64,000 bases of DNA, from assembly GCA_016185205.1 (NCBI GenBank), contig JACPOA010000011.1:1-64000 (forward strand), in the 5' to 3' direction. Below, in pieces: positions 18,652 through 27,721 of this stretch; position 1 is the first letter of the stretch, and every line of letters starts with the position of its first letter. A model generated the notes under the pieces. It was not told the origin of the DNA and did not search any database. It was given only the letters and a program-made list of their open reading frames with translations. This DNA is from Hyphomicrobiales bacterium (GTDB lineage Bacteria; Pseudomonadota; Alphaproteobacteria; Rhizobiales; Xanthobacteraceae). The position numbers and the translations under genes are program-made.

Positions 18652-20043
18652 ATGCTCTCACGAAGAGGATTTCTCGGAACCGCAGCCGTACTCGCCGGCG
18701 CCAGCGCGGTCAGCGGACGCGTCCAGGCGGCGAGCATTCCCGAGGCGCCGACCACGACGACCAACACCATGCAACCGCCGCTTTTTCCGTCAAGCGGCCC
18801 CGACTACCAGCCCGTCGTCACGCTTAACGGCTGGACGCTGCCGTGGCGGATGAACGGCGACTGGAAGGAGTTCCATCTGGTCGCCGAGCCGGTAGTGCGC
18901 GAGATGGCGCCCGGCATGAAGGCTCATCTTTGGGGCTACAACGGCCAGTCGCCGGGCCCGACCATTGAGGCGGTCGAGGGCGACAAGGTTCGCATCTACG
19001 TCACCAACAAACTGCCCGAGCATACGTCCATCCATTGGCACGGCATGTTGCTGCCGAGCGGCATGGATGGCGTCGGCGGCCTCACCCAGCCGCAAATCAA
19101 GCCGGGCAAGACCTTCGTCTACGAGTTCGAGCTCAAGAAGAGCGGCAGCTTCATGTACCACCCGCACGCCGACGAGATGGTGCAGATGGCGATGGGCATG
19201 ATGGGCTCCTTCGTGATTCACCCGCGCGATCCGAAGTTCATGCGGGTCGACCGCGACTTCGTGTTCCTGCTCAGCACCTATGACATGGATCCCGGCACAT
19301 ACGTACCCAAGGTCACCGAGATGACCAACTTCAGCATGTGGACCTTCAACACGAGGGTCTTCCCCGGTATCGACCACTTGGTGGTGCGCAAGAACGACCG
19401 CGTGCGGGTCCGGATCGGCAACCTGAGCATGACCAACCACCCGATCCATATGCATGGCTACGATTTCAAGGTGACGTGCACCGACGGCGGTTGGGTGCCG
19501 GAGAGCGCACGCTGGCCCGAGACCACCATCGACATGCCTATCGGATCCATCCGTGCCTATGAGTTCGACGCGATCTACCCAGGCGACTGGGCGATGCATT
19601 GTCACAAATCGCACCACACCATGAATGCCATGGGGCATGACGTGAAGACTTTCATCGGCGTGCAGAAGCGCGATCTGGCCAAGGCGATCCGCAAGATCGT
19701 GCCCGACTACATGCCGATGGGCTCGGCCGGCATGGCCGACATGGGCGAGATGGAAATGCCGCTCCCCGACAACACGCTGCCGATGATGACCGGCTTCGGT
19801 CAGTTCGGCCCGATCGAGATGGGCGGCATGTTCACGGTGGTGAAGGTCCGCGAAGGAATCGCCGCCAACGATTACAGAGACCCAGGCTGGTACAGCCATC
19901 CGCCGGGCACCGTTGCTTACGAGGTGAGTACGCCAGCCACTGGCGAGCCACCGCGCCAGCAAGGCAAAGCGCCGAACCGCCCAGCGGTCGAAGTCGATGT
20001 GGTCAAGCCGAGAATGAAGGGGGGCCACACCGGGCAACATTGA
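18652..20043 (+). CDS. Multicopper oxidase (CopA-like), TAT signal
   Basis: MLSRRGFLGTAAVLAGASAVSG; SIHWHGMLLPSGMDG, HPIHMHGYDFKV, WAMHCHKSHHTMNAMGH copper-binding motifs. Confidence 0.93.
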   Translation: MLSRRGFLGTAAVLAGASAVSGRVQAASIPEAPTTTTNTMQPPLFPSSGPDYQPVVTLNGWTLPWRMNGDWKEFHLVAEPVVREMAPGMKAHLWGYNGQSPGPTIEAVEGDKVRIYVTNKLPEHTSIHWHGMLLPSGMDGVGGLTQPQIKPGKTFVYEFELKKSGSFMYHPHADEMVQMAMGMMGSFVIHPRDPKFMRVDRDFVFLLSTYDMDPGTYVPKVTEMTNFSMWTFNTRVFPGIDHLVVRKNDRVRVRIGNLSMTNHPIHMHGYDFKVTCTDGGWVPESARWPETTIDMPIGSIRAYEFDAIYPGDWAMHCHKSHHTMNAMGHDVKTFIGVQKRDLAKAIRKIVPDYMPMGSAGMADMGEMEMPLPDNTLPMMTGFGQFGPIEMGGMFTVVKVREGIAANDYRDPGWYSHPPGTVAYEVSTPATGEPPRQQGKAPNRPAVEVDVVKPRMKGGHTGQH

Positions 20044-20158
20044 TGCGCACCAAACAAGCGAGAACGATGGCGGGCGGGTCGGGGGGCTCGGTCGCGGGTA
20101 TCGAGAAATTCATTGTTCTCAGATCCCGCAGACGGGCGCGCACAATTTGGAGAACCCC

Positions 20159-20731
20159 ATGAAGTTTCCGACCTGTTTTCTCTCAGGCCTAGTGGCCGCT
20201 GTCATGGCCGCGGTCGTGGCCGCGGTCGTTTATGTATACAGCGGTACTTTCAATGTCGCTGCAGTGGCGCCACATACGGCGCTGGAGTTCTGGGTATTAA
20301 ACGCCGCACTGGAGAGGTCGGTAAAGGTGCGAGCTCAAACCATCACACCGCCGCCGGTGCCGCCCAGTCAGAAGATCGGCGAAGCTTTTCGAACATTCAA
20401 TGAGATGTGCGTGCAATGCCACAGTGCACCGGGAAAAGAGCCCACCATGGTCGGCAAGGGCCTCAATCCGCCTCCTCCAAAGCTGAGCGATGCAGCGCAA
20501 CGTTGGAGTCGGGCCGAGCTGTTCTGGATTGTGAAAAACGGAATCAAAATGACCGGAATGCCGGCGTTCGGTCCAACGCATTCCGACGAAGAGCTCTGGC
20601 TGGTGGTAGCTTTCCTACAGCGACTTCCGAACATCAGCCCCGAAGAGTTTAAAGAGATGGCCGATAAATTTGACTCTAAACCCGGCAGTGGCATGGACAT
20701 GAAAGGGATGTCTCCGGGCCATAAGATGTGA
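20159..20731 (+). CDS. c-type cytochrome
   Basis: N-terminal TM, FNEMCVQCHSAPG haem motif, GMPAFGPTHSDEELW Met ligand region. Confidence 0.88.
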   Translation: MKFPTCFLSGLVAAVMAAVVAAVVYVYSGTFNVAAVAPHTALEFWVLNAALERSVKVRAQTITPPPVPPSQKIGEAFRTFNEMCVQCHSAPGKEPTMVGKGLNPPPPKLSDAAQRWSRAELFWIVKNGIKMTGMPAFGPTHSDEELWLVVAFLQRLPNISPEEFKEMADKFDSKPGSGMDMKGMSPGHKM

Positions 20732-21119
20732 GTTTCAAAGAAATGGCGGAGAAATTCGGGGAACCGCGGCAAGGCGAACAGCCGCAGCACGGCCACAAGC
20801 ATATTGAGAGTCCGACAGCAGGAGAAAAACATGGAAATGCCAATGCCTAACAACACGCTGATGATGACCGGCGCCGGCCAGTTCAGACCGCTCGAGATGG
20901 GCGGCATGTTCACTGTGGTCAAAGCTCGAGAAGGGCTTGCCGCCGGCGATTACAAAGACCCCGGTTGGTACAGGCACATCCGAAGGTACCGTCGCGTATG
21001 AATACGCGGGTCCAGTGTCCGATGCCGCGCGCCAAAAGCGCGATGTCGAAACAACCAAACCGGCCATCGAAATGAATGTGGTCAAGCCGGATAAAGGCGG
21101 CCATTCCGGACGACATTGA
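20732..21119 (+). pseudogene. Decayed duplicate: cytochrome c tail plus multicopper oxidase C-terminus
   Basis: SFKEMAEKFGEPRQGEQPQHGHKH* (cf. EFKEMADKF of 20159 gene), then MEMPMPNNTLMMTGAGQFRPLEMGGMFTVVKAREGLAAGDYKDPGWY / frameshift / GTVAYEYAGPVS...VVKPDKGGHSGRH (cf. C-terminus of 18652 gene). Confidence 0.85.
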
Positions 21120-21153
21120 ACGCAACGACACCGTCAACCTCAATCAAAGGAGA

Positions 21154-21639
21154 ATGGAAATGAAGATGCTGCGTCTCGGAATATTATCCTTGCCAATGCT
21201 GTTCGCTTCAGGCCTGGCCTTCGCGGCCGCTGGGGCGCCCGGGCATGGCCACGAGACATTCTCGGCCGGCGAGCCCGGCAATCCCAAGAAGCCGGCGCGG
21301 GTCGTGCAGATCACGATGCGCGAAGGCGATGGCAAGATGATGTATATCCCCGAAAAAGTTGAGGTGCGGAAGGGCGAGCAGATCAAATTCGTTATCCGCA
21401 ACAACGGCGAGTTGGAGCATGAATTCGTCCTCGCGACCACCGAGGAAAACCTCAAACACGCCGAGCAAATGAAGAAGAACCCGGAGATGGAACACGACGA
21501 TCCGAACGCCAAACGACTTGCGCCAAAGCAAGTCGACGAAATCGTCTGGAAGTTCACCAAGGCGGGCACCTTCGAGTTCGGCTGCCTTATCCCCGGACAC
21601 CGTGAGGCCGGCATGACCGGCAAAGTGGTCGTGAAATAA
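21154..21639 (+). CDS. Cupredoxin-domain protein
   Basis: Signal peptide; NNGELEHEFVLAT...FEFGCLIPGHREAGMTGKVVVK. Confidence 0.88.
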   Translation: MEMKMLRLGILSLPMLFASGLAFAAAGAPGHGHETFSAGEPGNPKKPARVVQITMREGDGKMMYIPEKVEVRKGEQIKFVIRNNGELEHEFVLATTEENLKHAEQMKKNPEMEHDDPNAKRLAPKQVDEIVWKFTKAGTFEFGCLIPGHREAGMTGKVVVK

Positions 21640-21666
21640 CGCTGCAATGTCACAAGGAGAAAAGCG

Positions 21667-21966
21667 ATGCTCAACAAAACTCTGATCGCGGCCGCCGCGA
21701 TTGCGCTCGCTCTCGCATGGCCGTACGCCGCCAGCGCGCAGGCTCTGATCGACGGTCAAGTCACCAAAGTCGATGAATCGGCCGGCAAGATCACCCTCAA
21801 ACACGGGCCGATCAAAAAGTTCGACATGGACGAAGGCATGACCATGGTGTTTCGCGCGGCCGACCCGGCGATGCTCAAAGCGGTCAAAGCCGGCGACAAG
21901 GTGCAATTCGATGCTGATAAGGTCAACGGCCAGTTCACCGTGACGAAGATACAAAAAGTGAAGTGA
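21667..21966 (+). CDS. CusF-like periplasmic copper-binding protein
   Basis: GQVTKVDESAGKITLKHGPIKKFDMDEGMTMVFRAADPAMLKAVKAGDKVQF. Confidence 0.88.
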   Translation: MLNKTLIAAAAIALALAWPYAASAQALIDGQVTKVDESAGKITLKHGPIKKFDMDEGMTMVFRAADPAMLKAVKAGDKVQFDADKVNGQFTVTKIQKVK

Positions 21967-21983
21967 TCTTATCGTAAGTCACC

Positions 21984-22026
21984 CGCCACTGCATGCTTGT
22001 CAGTCAAGGTATGGCGTGCAGTGGCG
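21984..22026 (+). terminator. Inverted repeat downstream of copper cluster
   Basis: CGCCACTGCA ... TGCAGTGGCG 10-bp arms, 23-nt loop; no U-tract. Confidence 0.35.
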
Positions 22027-22076
22027 CGCTATTATTGCTATGCATTCTTGCGAATGCTTTCGCAACGGGGCCCTGA

Positions 22077-24524
22077 TTGCGCGAAAAGGAACTCCGCATA
22101 GCGCTTGTCTGTTTCGGCGGCGTCTCGCTCGCGGTCTACATGCATGGGATCACCAAGGAGGTCCTCAAGCTGGCGCGCGCGTCGAGCGCCCTTCATGCCA
22201 TCACCAATCGGGCCAAGCGGTCGGCCGCAACATTTTTCGACACGCGCGACCGTTCCGATCCCGAATACGACACCGAAACGATCTATTTCGATCTTCTGCG
22301 CGACATCGGTCGAACGGTTGAGCTGCGGGTCGTCGTCGATATCGTCGCGGGAGCCTCTGCGGGCGGAATCAATGGGGTTATGCTGGCCCGGGCGTTAAGT
22401 CACAACCTGTCCATGGGCCGGCTGCGCGACCTCTGGCTTGAGAATGCCGATGTCACTGAACTCCTCGCACCGGAAGCGAGAGCGCGCAGATGGAGCAAAT
22501 GGTTTCTTCGACCGTTCTTTTGGGCGGTAGGCCCGAAATTCGTCGGCGATCCCGAGGTGCGCTCCAAGCTGTCGCTATTCATACGATCTCGCTGGTTCCA
22601 GCCTCCGCTTGACGGGCTGAAGATGGCCGCATTGATGTATGACGCGGTCAACGCGATGGGAGCGCAACGCGAATTGGCGTCGTCGCTGCTTCCGTCAGGT
22701 CAGGGGCTCGATTTGTTCGTGACAGTGACGGATTTCTATGGCTCCCAGCAACTGATGCAGATTCACGATCCGCCCATAATCCACGAACGAGAGCACCGTC
22801 ATGTGCTGCATTTCAAATATCGCCGCAGCACTAGCGGAGCCGTCGACAGTGATTTCGACCTGGAAAATGCACCGGCGCTGGCGTTTGCCGCGCGCGCGAC
22901 GTCGTCCATTCCTGGGGCTTTCCCGCCGGCGCGGATCCTGGAGATGGACCAGCTTGTCGAAGAGCGAGCGGCCGACTGGCCGCGTCGCACGGAGTTCATG
23001 GCGCGAAATTTCGAGCAGTACGCCAAGTTGAATGTCGACGTGGCTTCCGTTCCGTTCATTGACGGAAGCGTGTTAAACAGCCGGCCATTCCGGGAGGCAA
23101 TCACCGCGATCCGCGACCGCCCCGCCTATCGCGAGGTGGATCGCCGGTTGGTTTACATCGATCCGAATCCGGCGCCAGCCGGCTCACCCGCGCATCACGG
23201 CATGCCAGGCTTCTTCGCGACGCTGAAAGGCGCGCTGTCGGACATTCCATTGGCCGAACCTCTGACGGACGAGCTCAATTGGATTGCCCGCTTCAACGCG
23301 CGGGCGCGCCGGCTCAAAGCCATCGTCGAAAGTGCGCGCCCTCATATCAACCGCCTGGTTGCCGAGGTGATTGCCACTGACCGCGACGAACGGGTCAGCG
23401 AAGATCGCATCCGAAGCTGGCGCGAGCGAGCCAATAGTAAGGCTGCCCGCGATGCAGGCTATGCGTACGAAGCCTATGTCCGTCTCAAACTCGCCTCGGC
23501 GCTTAGCTTCGTCAGCAAACTAATCATGGACATCCGTGGCGTGCGGCCGGGATCTCCGTTCGCCCACGCCATCGCGGAAGTCGTCGATGCCTGGGCCGTC
23601 CAGGCCGGAGTGACATACGAGCCGACAGATAGCCGATCGCTGCACGCGGAAACTGCGACAGATTCTGAATTTGCATCGAAATGGGTGGCATTTCTGCTGA
23701 CGTTTGACGTCGACTATCGCAAGCGACGGCTGCATTTTCTTATTGAAGGTCAGAACCGGCTTTATCAACTGCTGGGTTCAAGAGGGTTCGAAGATCTTGA
23801 TGCCGTTGCCGTCGATCGGCTCAAACGCAAGTTTTACGAGGCTATAGAGACGTTGGAACGACGGGATGCGGTTGCGTCGCTCAATGCGATAACCGGGGAC
23901 ATGGTCGAAGATATCTTTCGGTCGGCACCCTCCCCTAGCGAGTTTAGGCAGATCGCGAAATACGCTCAGTCCTTCGTTGCGCGGCACAAAGATCAGCTCG
24001 ATCTGCTCATCGAGCAGCTTGGCCTGGATATCGACCTCAAGACCAGCACACGAGACATCGACGCTCTTCTTTCGGAAACCGAGGGGTGGCCGCCCGGCGG
24101 GCTGCACGAGGTCCTCGTGAATTATCTCGGGTTTCCGTTCTGGGACGTACTGACGTTTCCGGTCTTACGATGGCGAGAGGCCGGTGAGTTCAATGAAATC
24201 CGCATCGACCGGATCAGCGCACAGGATGCCACCGGAATCGAACGGCTTGGAGCTTTCCGCCTGAAGGGCACCACGTTCAATCAGTTTGCGGCGTTTTTGT
24301 CGCGCGCGTTTCGCGAAAACGACTATCTGTTAGGTCGGCTGCATGCAGTCGATCGTCTGATCGATATTGTCTGCGACGCAGCCAGCCCAGACTCCCTGAG
24401 CCAAGTTGCGGTGGCGGCGCTGAAGAAGAATGCCATCATTCGGATTCTAGATGCAGAGGAACCGCATCTATCGACGTGCAAGCACATGATCGCGGAGCTT
24501 CGCGCCACAGTCGATGCCGGTTAG
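22077..24524 (+). CDS. Patatin-like phospholipase family protein (TTG start)
   Basis: 815 aa; RIALVCFGGVSLAVYMHGITKEV, GASAGGINGVMLARAL, DGSVLNSRPF. Confidence 0.83.
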   Translation: MREKELRIALVCFGGVSLAVYMHGITKEVLKLARASSALHAITNRAKRSAATFFDTRDRSDPEYDTETIYFDLLRDIGRTVELRVVVDIVAGASAGGINGVMLARALSHNLSMGRLRDLWLENADVTELLAPEARARRWSKWFLRPFFWAVGPKFVGDPEVRSKLSLFIRSRWFQPPLDGLKMAALMYDAVNAMGAQRELASSLLPSGQGLDLFVTVTDFYGSQQLMQIHDPPIIHEREHRHVLHFKYRRSTSGAVDSDFDLENAPALAFAARATSSIPGAFPPARILEMDQLVEERAADWPRRTEFMARNFEQYAKLNVDVASVPFIDGSVLNSRPFREAITAIRDRPAYREVDRRLVYIDPNPAPAGSPAHHGMPGFFATLKGALSDIPLAEPLTDELNWIARFNARARRLKAIVESARPHINRLVAEVIATDRDERVSEDRIRSWRERANSKAARDAGYAYEAYVRLKLASALSFVSKLIMDIRGVRPGSPFAHAIAEVVDAWAVQAGVTYEPTDSRSLHAETATDSEFASKWVAFLLTFDVDYRKRRLHFLIEGQNRLYQLLGSRGFEDLDAVAVDRLKRKFYEAIETLERRDAVASLNAITGDMVEDIFRSAPSPSEFRQIAKYAQSFVARHKDQLDLLIEQLGLDIDLKTSTRDIDALLSETEGWPPGGLHEVLVNYLGFPFWDVLTFPVLRWREAGEFNEIRIDRISAQDATGIERLGAFRLKGTTFNQFAAFLSRAFRENDYLLGRLHAVDRLIDIVCDAASPDSLSQVAVAALKKNAIIRILDAEEPHLSTCKHMIAELRATVDAG

Positions 24525-24937
24525 TGGCCTAATTTCTTAAGAGCCGGGAGCCTGGCTCGATCATTTTCTCCCAGAACACCGAATGATTGCGCGGCGCTTC
24601 GATCTTTACACAACCGCGGATGTGCTTTGACAAGCACGCTAAGACTGGCAACGCCCGGTGGTTCGATGACGAAAGAGTCCTCGCCCATGATGCGGCTAAG
24701 AGAACGGATCTACGGCGCTACCCGCGTTCCAAGGTGCAGAGGCCGTTTTCGTGAGGTTGCAAATTCGTCGCGTTTTCTCGCGGCAAATCGCGAGTGAGAG
24801 CCGTTCGCGAAGAGACGGTGGCGGAGGGAGCGCTATTCGAACTGAGCGTACGGATGCCCATAAAGAATCTTTGTTGGAGAAAATTTGGAGATTTCGAGCG
24901 AGGTAGCCTCAAGAACTCAATAAGACCTTGAAATCAT

Positions 24938-24952
24938 TGGCGCTCCCTAGGG
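24938..24952. repeat. Distal attachment site of integrative element
   Basis: TGGCGCTCCCTAGGG identical to 34965-34979 (tRNA-Glu 3' end). Confidence 0.88.
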
Positions 24953-25211
24953 AAGCGCATGAATTCCACAATTTCAACGGCTTGGCCGCAGGTTTGGGCA
25001 AATCCAGGGGCATTGGCCATCAACGGCTATTTTTAGCGCTGCCCAAACCAAATTGCTTATCGATGACTCGGCCGATCATTCGTCGGCCGACGCCTCGCGC
25101 CCCCGCACCCCCGCGCGCGAGGGGCGGCGGCCTCTCACCCTCCCAGGCGGGAACGCCGCGCACGTTGCTAACGCGTAGCGGAGGCCTCCAGCGAGCGCAC
25201 AGGGGCACACC

Positions 25212-25610
25212 ATGACAACCGACCGGCCTCGTAACGCGCGCGCGCGGCTGCCGGCCGGCGCAGGCGCGGAGCTGCGGTTTATGCGCTCGGCTTGGGCGAA
25301 CTCCGGGGCGAAAGCGCGCCAGGCCTTCCTGTCGGAATTGTTGGCGCCGATCTCCGATCCGCCACGCGTAGAGGCTGCCGCCGCACCTTCCTGGTTTAAT
25401 GAATTCATAGCGGACCGATTGCAGCGCTCGCCGGGCGAGCGCGTGAGAGCGCATGAGCTACTCGACTCCTACAGAGATTGGGCGTCCGCGAAGGGCGCGC
25501 CGAAGCTTGGACCGTTACGGCTCTGTCGGTTGATGACCGCGAGCGGGTTCAAGCGGAAAAAGTCTAGCGAGATTTTTTGGTGCGACGTTCGCCTGCGGGG
25601 TGACCGATGA
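25212..25610 (+). CDS. Phage/plasmid replication-associated protein (primase C-terminal wHTH-like)
   Basis: FNEFIADRLQRSPGERVRAHELLDSYRDWASAKGAPKLGPLRLCRLMTASGFKRKKSSEIFWCDVRL. Confidence 0.5.
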   Translation: MTTDRPRNARARLPAGAGAELRFMRSAWANSGAKARQAFLSELLAPISDPPRVEAAAAPSWFNEFIADRLQRSPGERVRAHELLDSYRDWASAKGAPKLGPLRLCRLMTASGFKRKKSSEIFWCDVRLRGDR

Positions 25611-25655
25611 TGCGCGCGGATTGTTTTTTCGTTCTTTTGGATACCGGAACCCTCC

Positions 25656-25680
25656 CACCCTCCCAATTATTGGGAGGGTG
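25656..25680. repeat. Perfect palindrome
   Basis: CACCCTCCCAAT-T-ATTGGGAGGGTG. Confidence 0.9.
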
Positions 25681-25760
25681 CAGCATGCGAGATACTATTG
25701 ATTTTGGCTCGCTTGTGAAACTTCGGGAGGGTTGGGAGCGTTTTGCAACAACTGTGACTC

Positions 25761-25795
25761 ACGCGTGCGCGCGCGTGCGCGCGCGCACATGCGCG
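25761..25795. repeat. Alternating purine-pyrimidine tract (Z-DNA prone)
   Basis: acgcgtgcgcgcgcgtgcgcgcgcgcacatgcgcg. Confidence 0.8.
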
Positions 25796-25992
25796 GGGAC
25801 ATTGGTTAAACCCTCCCAACCCTCCCAATATTTAAAACAAACTATCTTATCTCTTTGCCGCTCAATGGCTTTCGAGCATGGGAGGCTTTTCAGAAATCAA
25901 TTTATAGGCCTCCCTCAGCCTCCCTCAATCTCCCGAAGCCCAAGATGGCACGCTCAAGTGCGACCGGCTTCAGAGAGTCCGCGCGACCGTGA

Positions 25993-26019
25993 GACCTTCT
26001 GGGAAATTCCCAGAAGGTC
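25993..26019. repeat. Perfect palindrome
   Basis: GACCTTCTGGGAA-A-TTCCCAGAAGGTC. Confidence 0.9.
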
Positions 26020-26040
26020 GATGCTGCCTCAAATCACCGT

Positions 26041-26096
26041 GGGCAAATTGCCCGGAGTGTCCCCGCCTCTTCGCCCGACCCTGGGGCAAATTGCCC
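26041..26096. repeat. Two copies of palindrome GGGCAAATTGCCC
   Basis: 26041-26053 and 26084-26096. Confidence 0.9.
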
Positions 26097-26328
26097 TAGG
26101 GTTGATATCTTTATTCCCATGTCGCCGCCGAACGACAGCAATTGCTGCACGTGTGTGGCATTTGGAATTCGGCCTTCGCCTTGACTCGCGCGCTGCTCGG
26201 GCTGGAAGGGGGATAGGGGGGTCTTTTCTTTGCGACCCTCTCCCTTCGGACCGTTTGGGTAGTCCAAAAAAAACCGCCGCGAAATTTGCGGAATTTGTTT
26301 TTTTTCTCCATTGCGAGTGGTGCTGGCG

Positions 26329-26658
26329 ATGATTGAAAAAGCCGCACTGCTGTCATCAGCGCGTCGTGCGCCGCGATTTGTTTCTCGCCGTACCGCCGCC
26401 GCGCTGCTCGATCTTTCCGGTTCAGGATTCAACAATTGGGTCAAGCGCGGACTATTGCCGCCGCCGGCTGCTGGCACGCCGAACGATGAACCGCGATGGG
26501 AGTGGGAGGAGATCGCGCGCTACATGCGCGGCGACCGATCGAGTGCGCCGCGCGATCTCTTGGGCATGCCGGCGCCCGTACAGCATGGGCACAAACGCGG
26601 GCCAGCACCAGGCCACGGCGGCCGGCCGCGCAATTCAGCGGAGCAAGATCATGGCTGA
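26329..26658 (+). CDS. Putative HTH DNA-binding protein of the element (copy A, intact)
   Basis: APRFVSRRTAAALLDLSGSGFNNWVKRGLLPPPAAGTPNDEPRWEWEEIARYMRGDR. Confidence 0.6.
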   Translation: MIEKAALLSSARRAPRFVSRRTAAALLDLSGSGFNNWVKRGLLPPPAAGTPNDEPRWEWEEIARYMRGDRSSAPRDLLGMPAPVQHGHKRGPAPGHGGRPRNSAEQDHG

Positions 26659-26790
26659 GATTCTGCGCATGGCGCTGGCGAACGCAACGAACGCGCCAAA
26701 CCTTCGGCAAATTTTCCGAAGGTTTAGTAGCCGGAAGCCTGAACGGCTGAACGTGTTGGCGCGATTATTTTCAATGGTGAGGTATGTCGT
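26651..26790 (+). pseudogene. Decayed copy A of small gene 27473..27721
   Basis: MAEILRMALAN... and LVAGSLNG*..NVL vs MAKVLRLHSAN... LVAGSLLSKSINVL; interrupted by a palindrome. Confidence 0.65.
26698..26725. repeat. Palindrome inside decayed gene
   Basis: AAACCTTCGG-caaatttt-CCGAAGGTTT. Confidence 0.9.
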
Positions 26791-26942
26791 CAAACGAAAC
26801 TTTGAGACGCGCCCCGATCGAACCTCGCGGCCGGAGCGGGGACTAAATTCGAATCGTAGCCCCCTGCCGCTAAGGGGCCTGAGAGTGACTTTTAGCCCCC
26901 CACCACATGGGGGGCTAAACGAATCGCAGCGACTCAGTAGCG

Positions 26943-26962
26943 ACTCAGTAGCTACTGAGTCG
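26943..26962. repeat. Perfect palindrome
   Basis: ACTCAGTAGCTACTGAGT core of GACTCAGTAGCTACTGAGTC. Confidence 0.8.
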
Positions 26963-26977
26963 CCCCCCACCACATGG

Positions 26978-27120
26978 CAGGGCAATCGCATATGAGTATA
27001 GGAGGAGTCAAAAGATTCTCCCGAGGCAGTATTCGCAAAGTAGTTTGGAGGATTTTGATTCACGACCGCTTCGATCCGGAGAACCAGATTCTCCGCCGAA
27101 TTCCATATGCGATTGCCCTG
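26978..27120. mobile_element. MITE-like non-autonomous insertion, 17-bp TIRs, 10-bp target duplication
   Basis: CAGGGCAATCGCATATG (26978-26994) and CATATGCGATTGCCCTG (27104-27120); flanked by CACCACATGG at 26968-26977 and 27121-27130. Confidence 0.88.
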
Positions 27121-27255
27121 CACCACATGGGGGGCTAACTTTGACGCGCATATAGAGAGCTGCGCCGCGATGTCGTGCGCCTCTAACTCTTAACTCTTAG
27201 ATAAACCCCCCAACCCCCCTGCGGGGGGCTTCTCGATCGATGAGCGATCAAAAAA

Positions 27256-27480
27256 ATGAAATACAACGGAAGCCAATTAAAAAATCTTGGACGCGCGTTC
27301 CCGGAGATAGCTCGCGACGTGCGCGGCGATCGATCGTGCGCGGCGCGCGATCTCTTGGGCATGGCGGCGCCTGCACATCGGGCGAAGAAGCGCCTTGTCG
27401 CAAAGCCGATGATGCTAAATCGGCAAATTTGCCGATTTTCCGGCCGGTCGCGCAAAACTGCGGAGCAAGATCATGGCTAA
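27256..27480 (+). pseudogene. Decayed copy B of HTH gene 26329..26658 (N-terminus lost)
   Basis: EIARDVRGDRSCAARDLLGMAAPAH...RKTAEQDHG vs EIARYMRGDRSSAPRDLLGMPAPVQ...RNSAEQDHG. Confidence 0.7.
27417..27438. repeat. Perfect palindrome within copy B
   Basis: AAATCGGCAAATTTGCCGATTT; absent at the same place in copy A. Confidence 0.9.
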
Positions 27481-27721
27481 AGTTCTGCGCCTGCACTCGG
27501 CAAACGACGATGCGCCGCTCTACGAGCGATTTGCGGAACGTGCGATTACTGCCGCGACTTCACGCGGGCTGCCGCCTGTGCTGGTTGCCGGCTCGCTGCT
27601 CTCGAAATCGATCAACGTCCTGATCGACGAGCTGGGCGCCGATGAAACGGCGCAGCTGCTGGACGCGCTTGCGCTGAGAATTTCCACCGCGTTGCCGCCG
27701 GGTGCCGACGATGCCGCATAA
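27473..27721 (+). CDS. Small hypothetical protein of the element (copy B, intact)
   Basis: 82 aa, intact counterpart of the decayed 26651 copy. Confidence 0.6.
   Translation: MAKVLRLHSANDDAPLYERFAERAITAATSRGLPPVLVAGSLLSKSINVLIDELGADETAQLLDALALRISTALPPGADDAA

Noticed and set aside
17124-18770. 548-aa ORF on minus strand
   Set aside because: Antisense shadow of the TolC-like gene in high-GC DNA; no family-like sequence
18790-20040. 416-aa minus ORF, His-rich
   Set aside because: Antisense to the multicopper oxidase; composition is a mirror of its codons
25607-26332. 241-aa plus ORF overlapping the end of 25212..25610
   Set aside because: Runs through palindromes, Z-DNA tract and polypurine segments; no protein-like pattern
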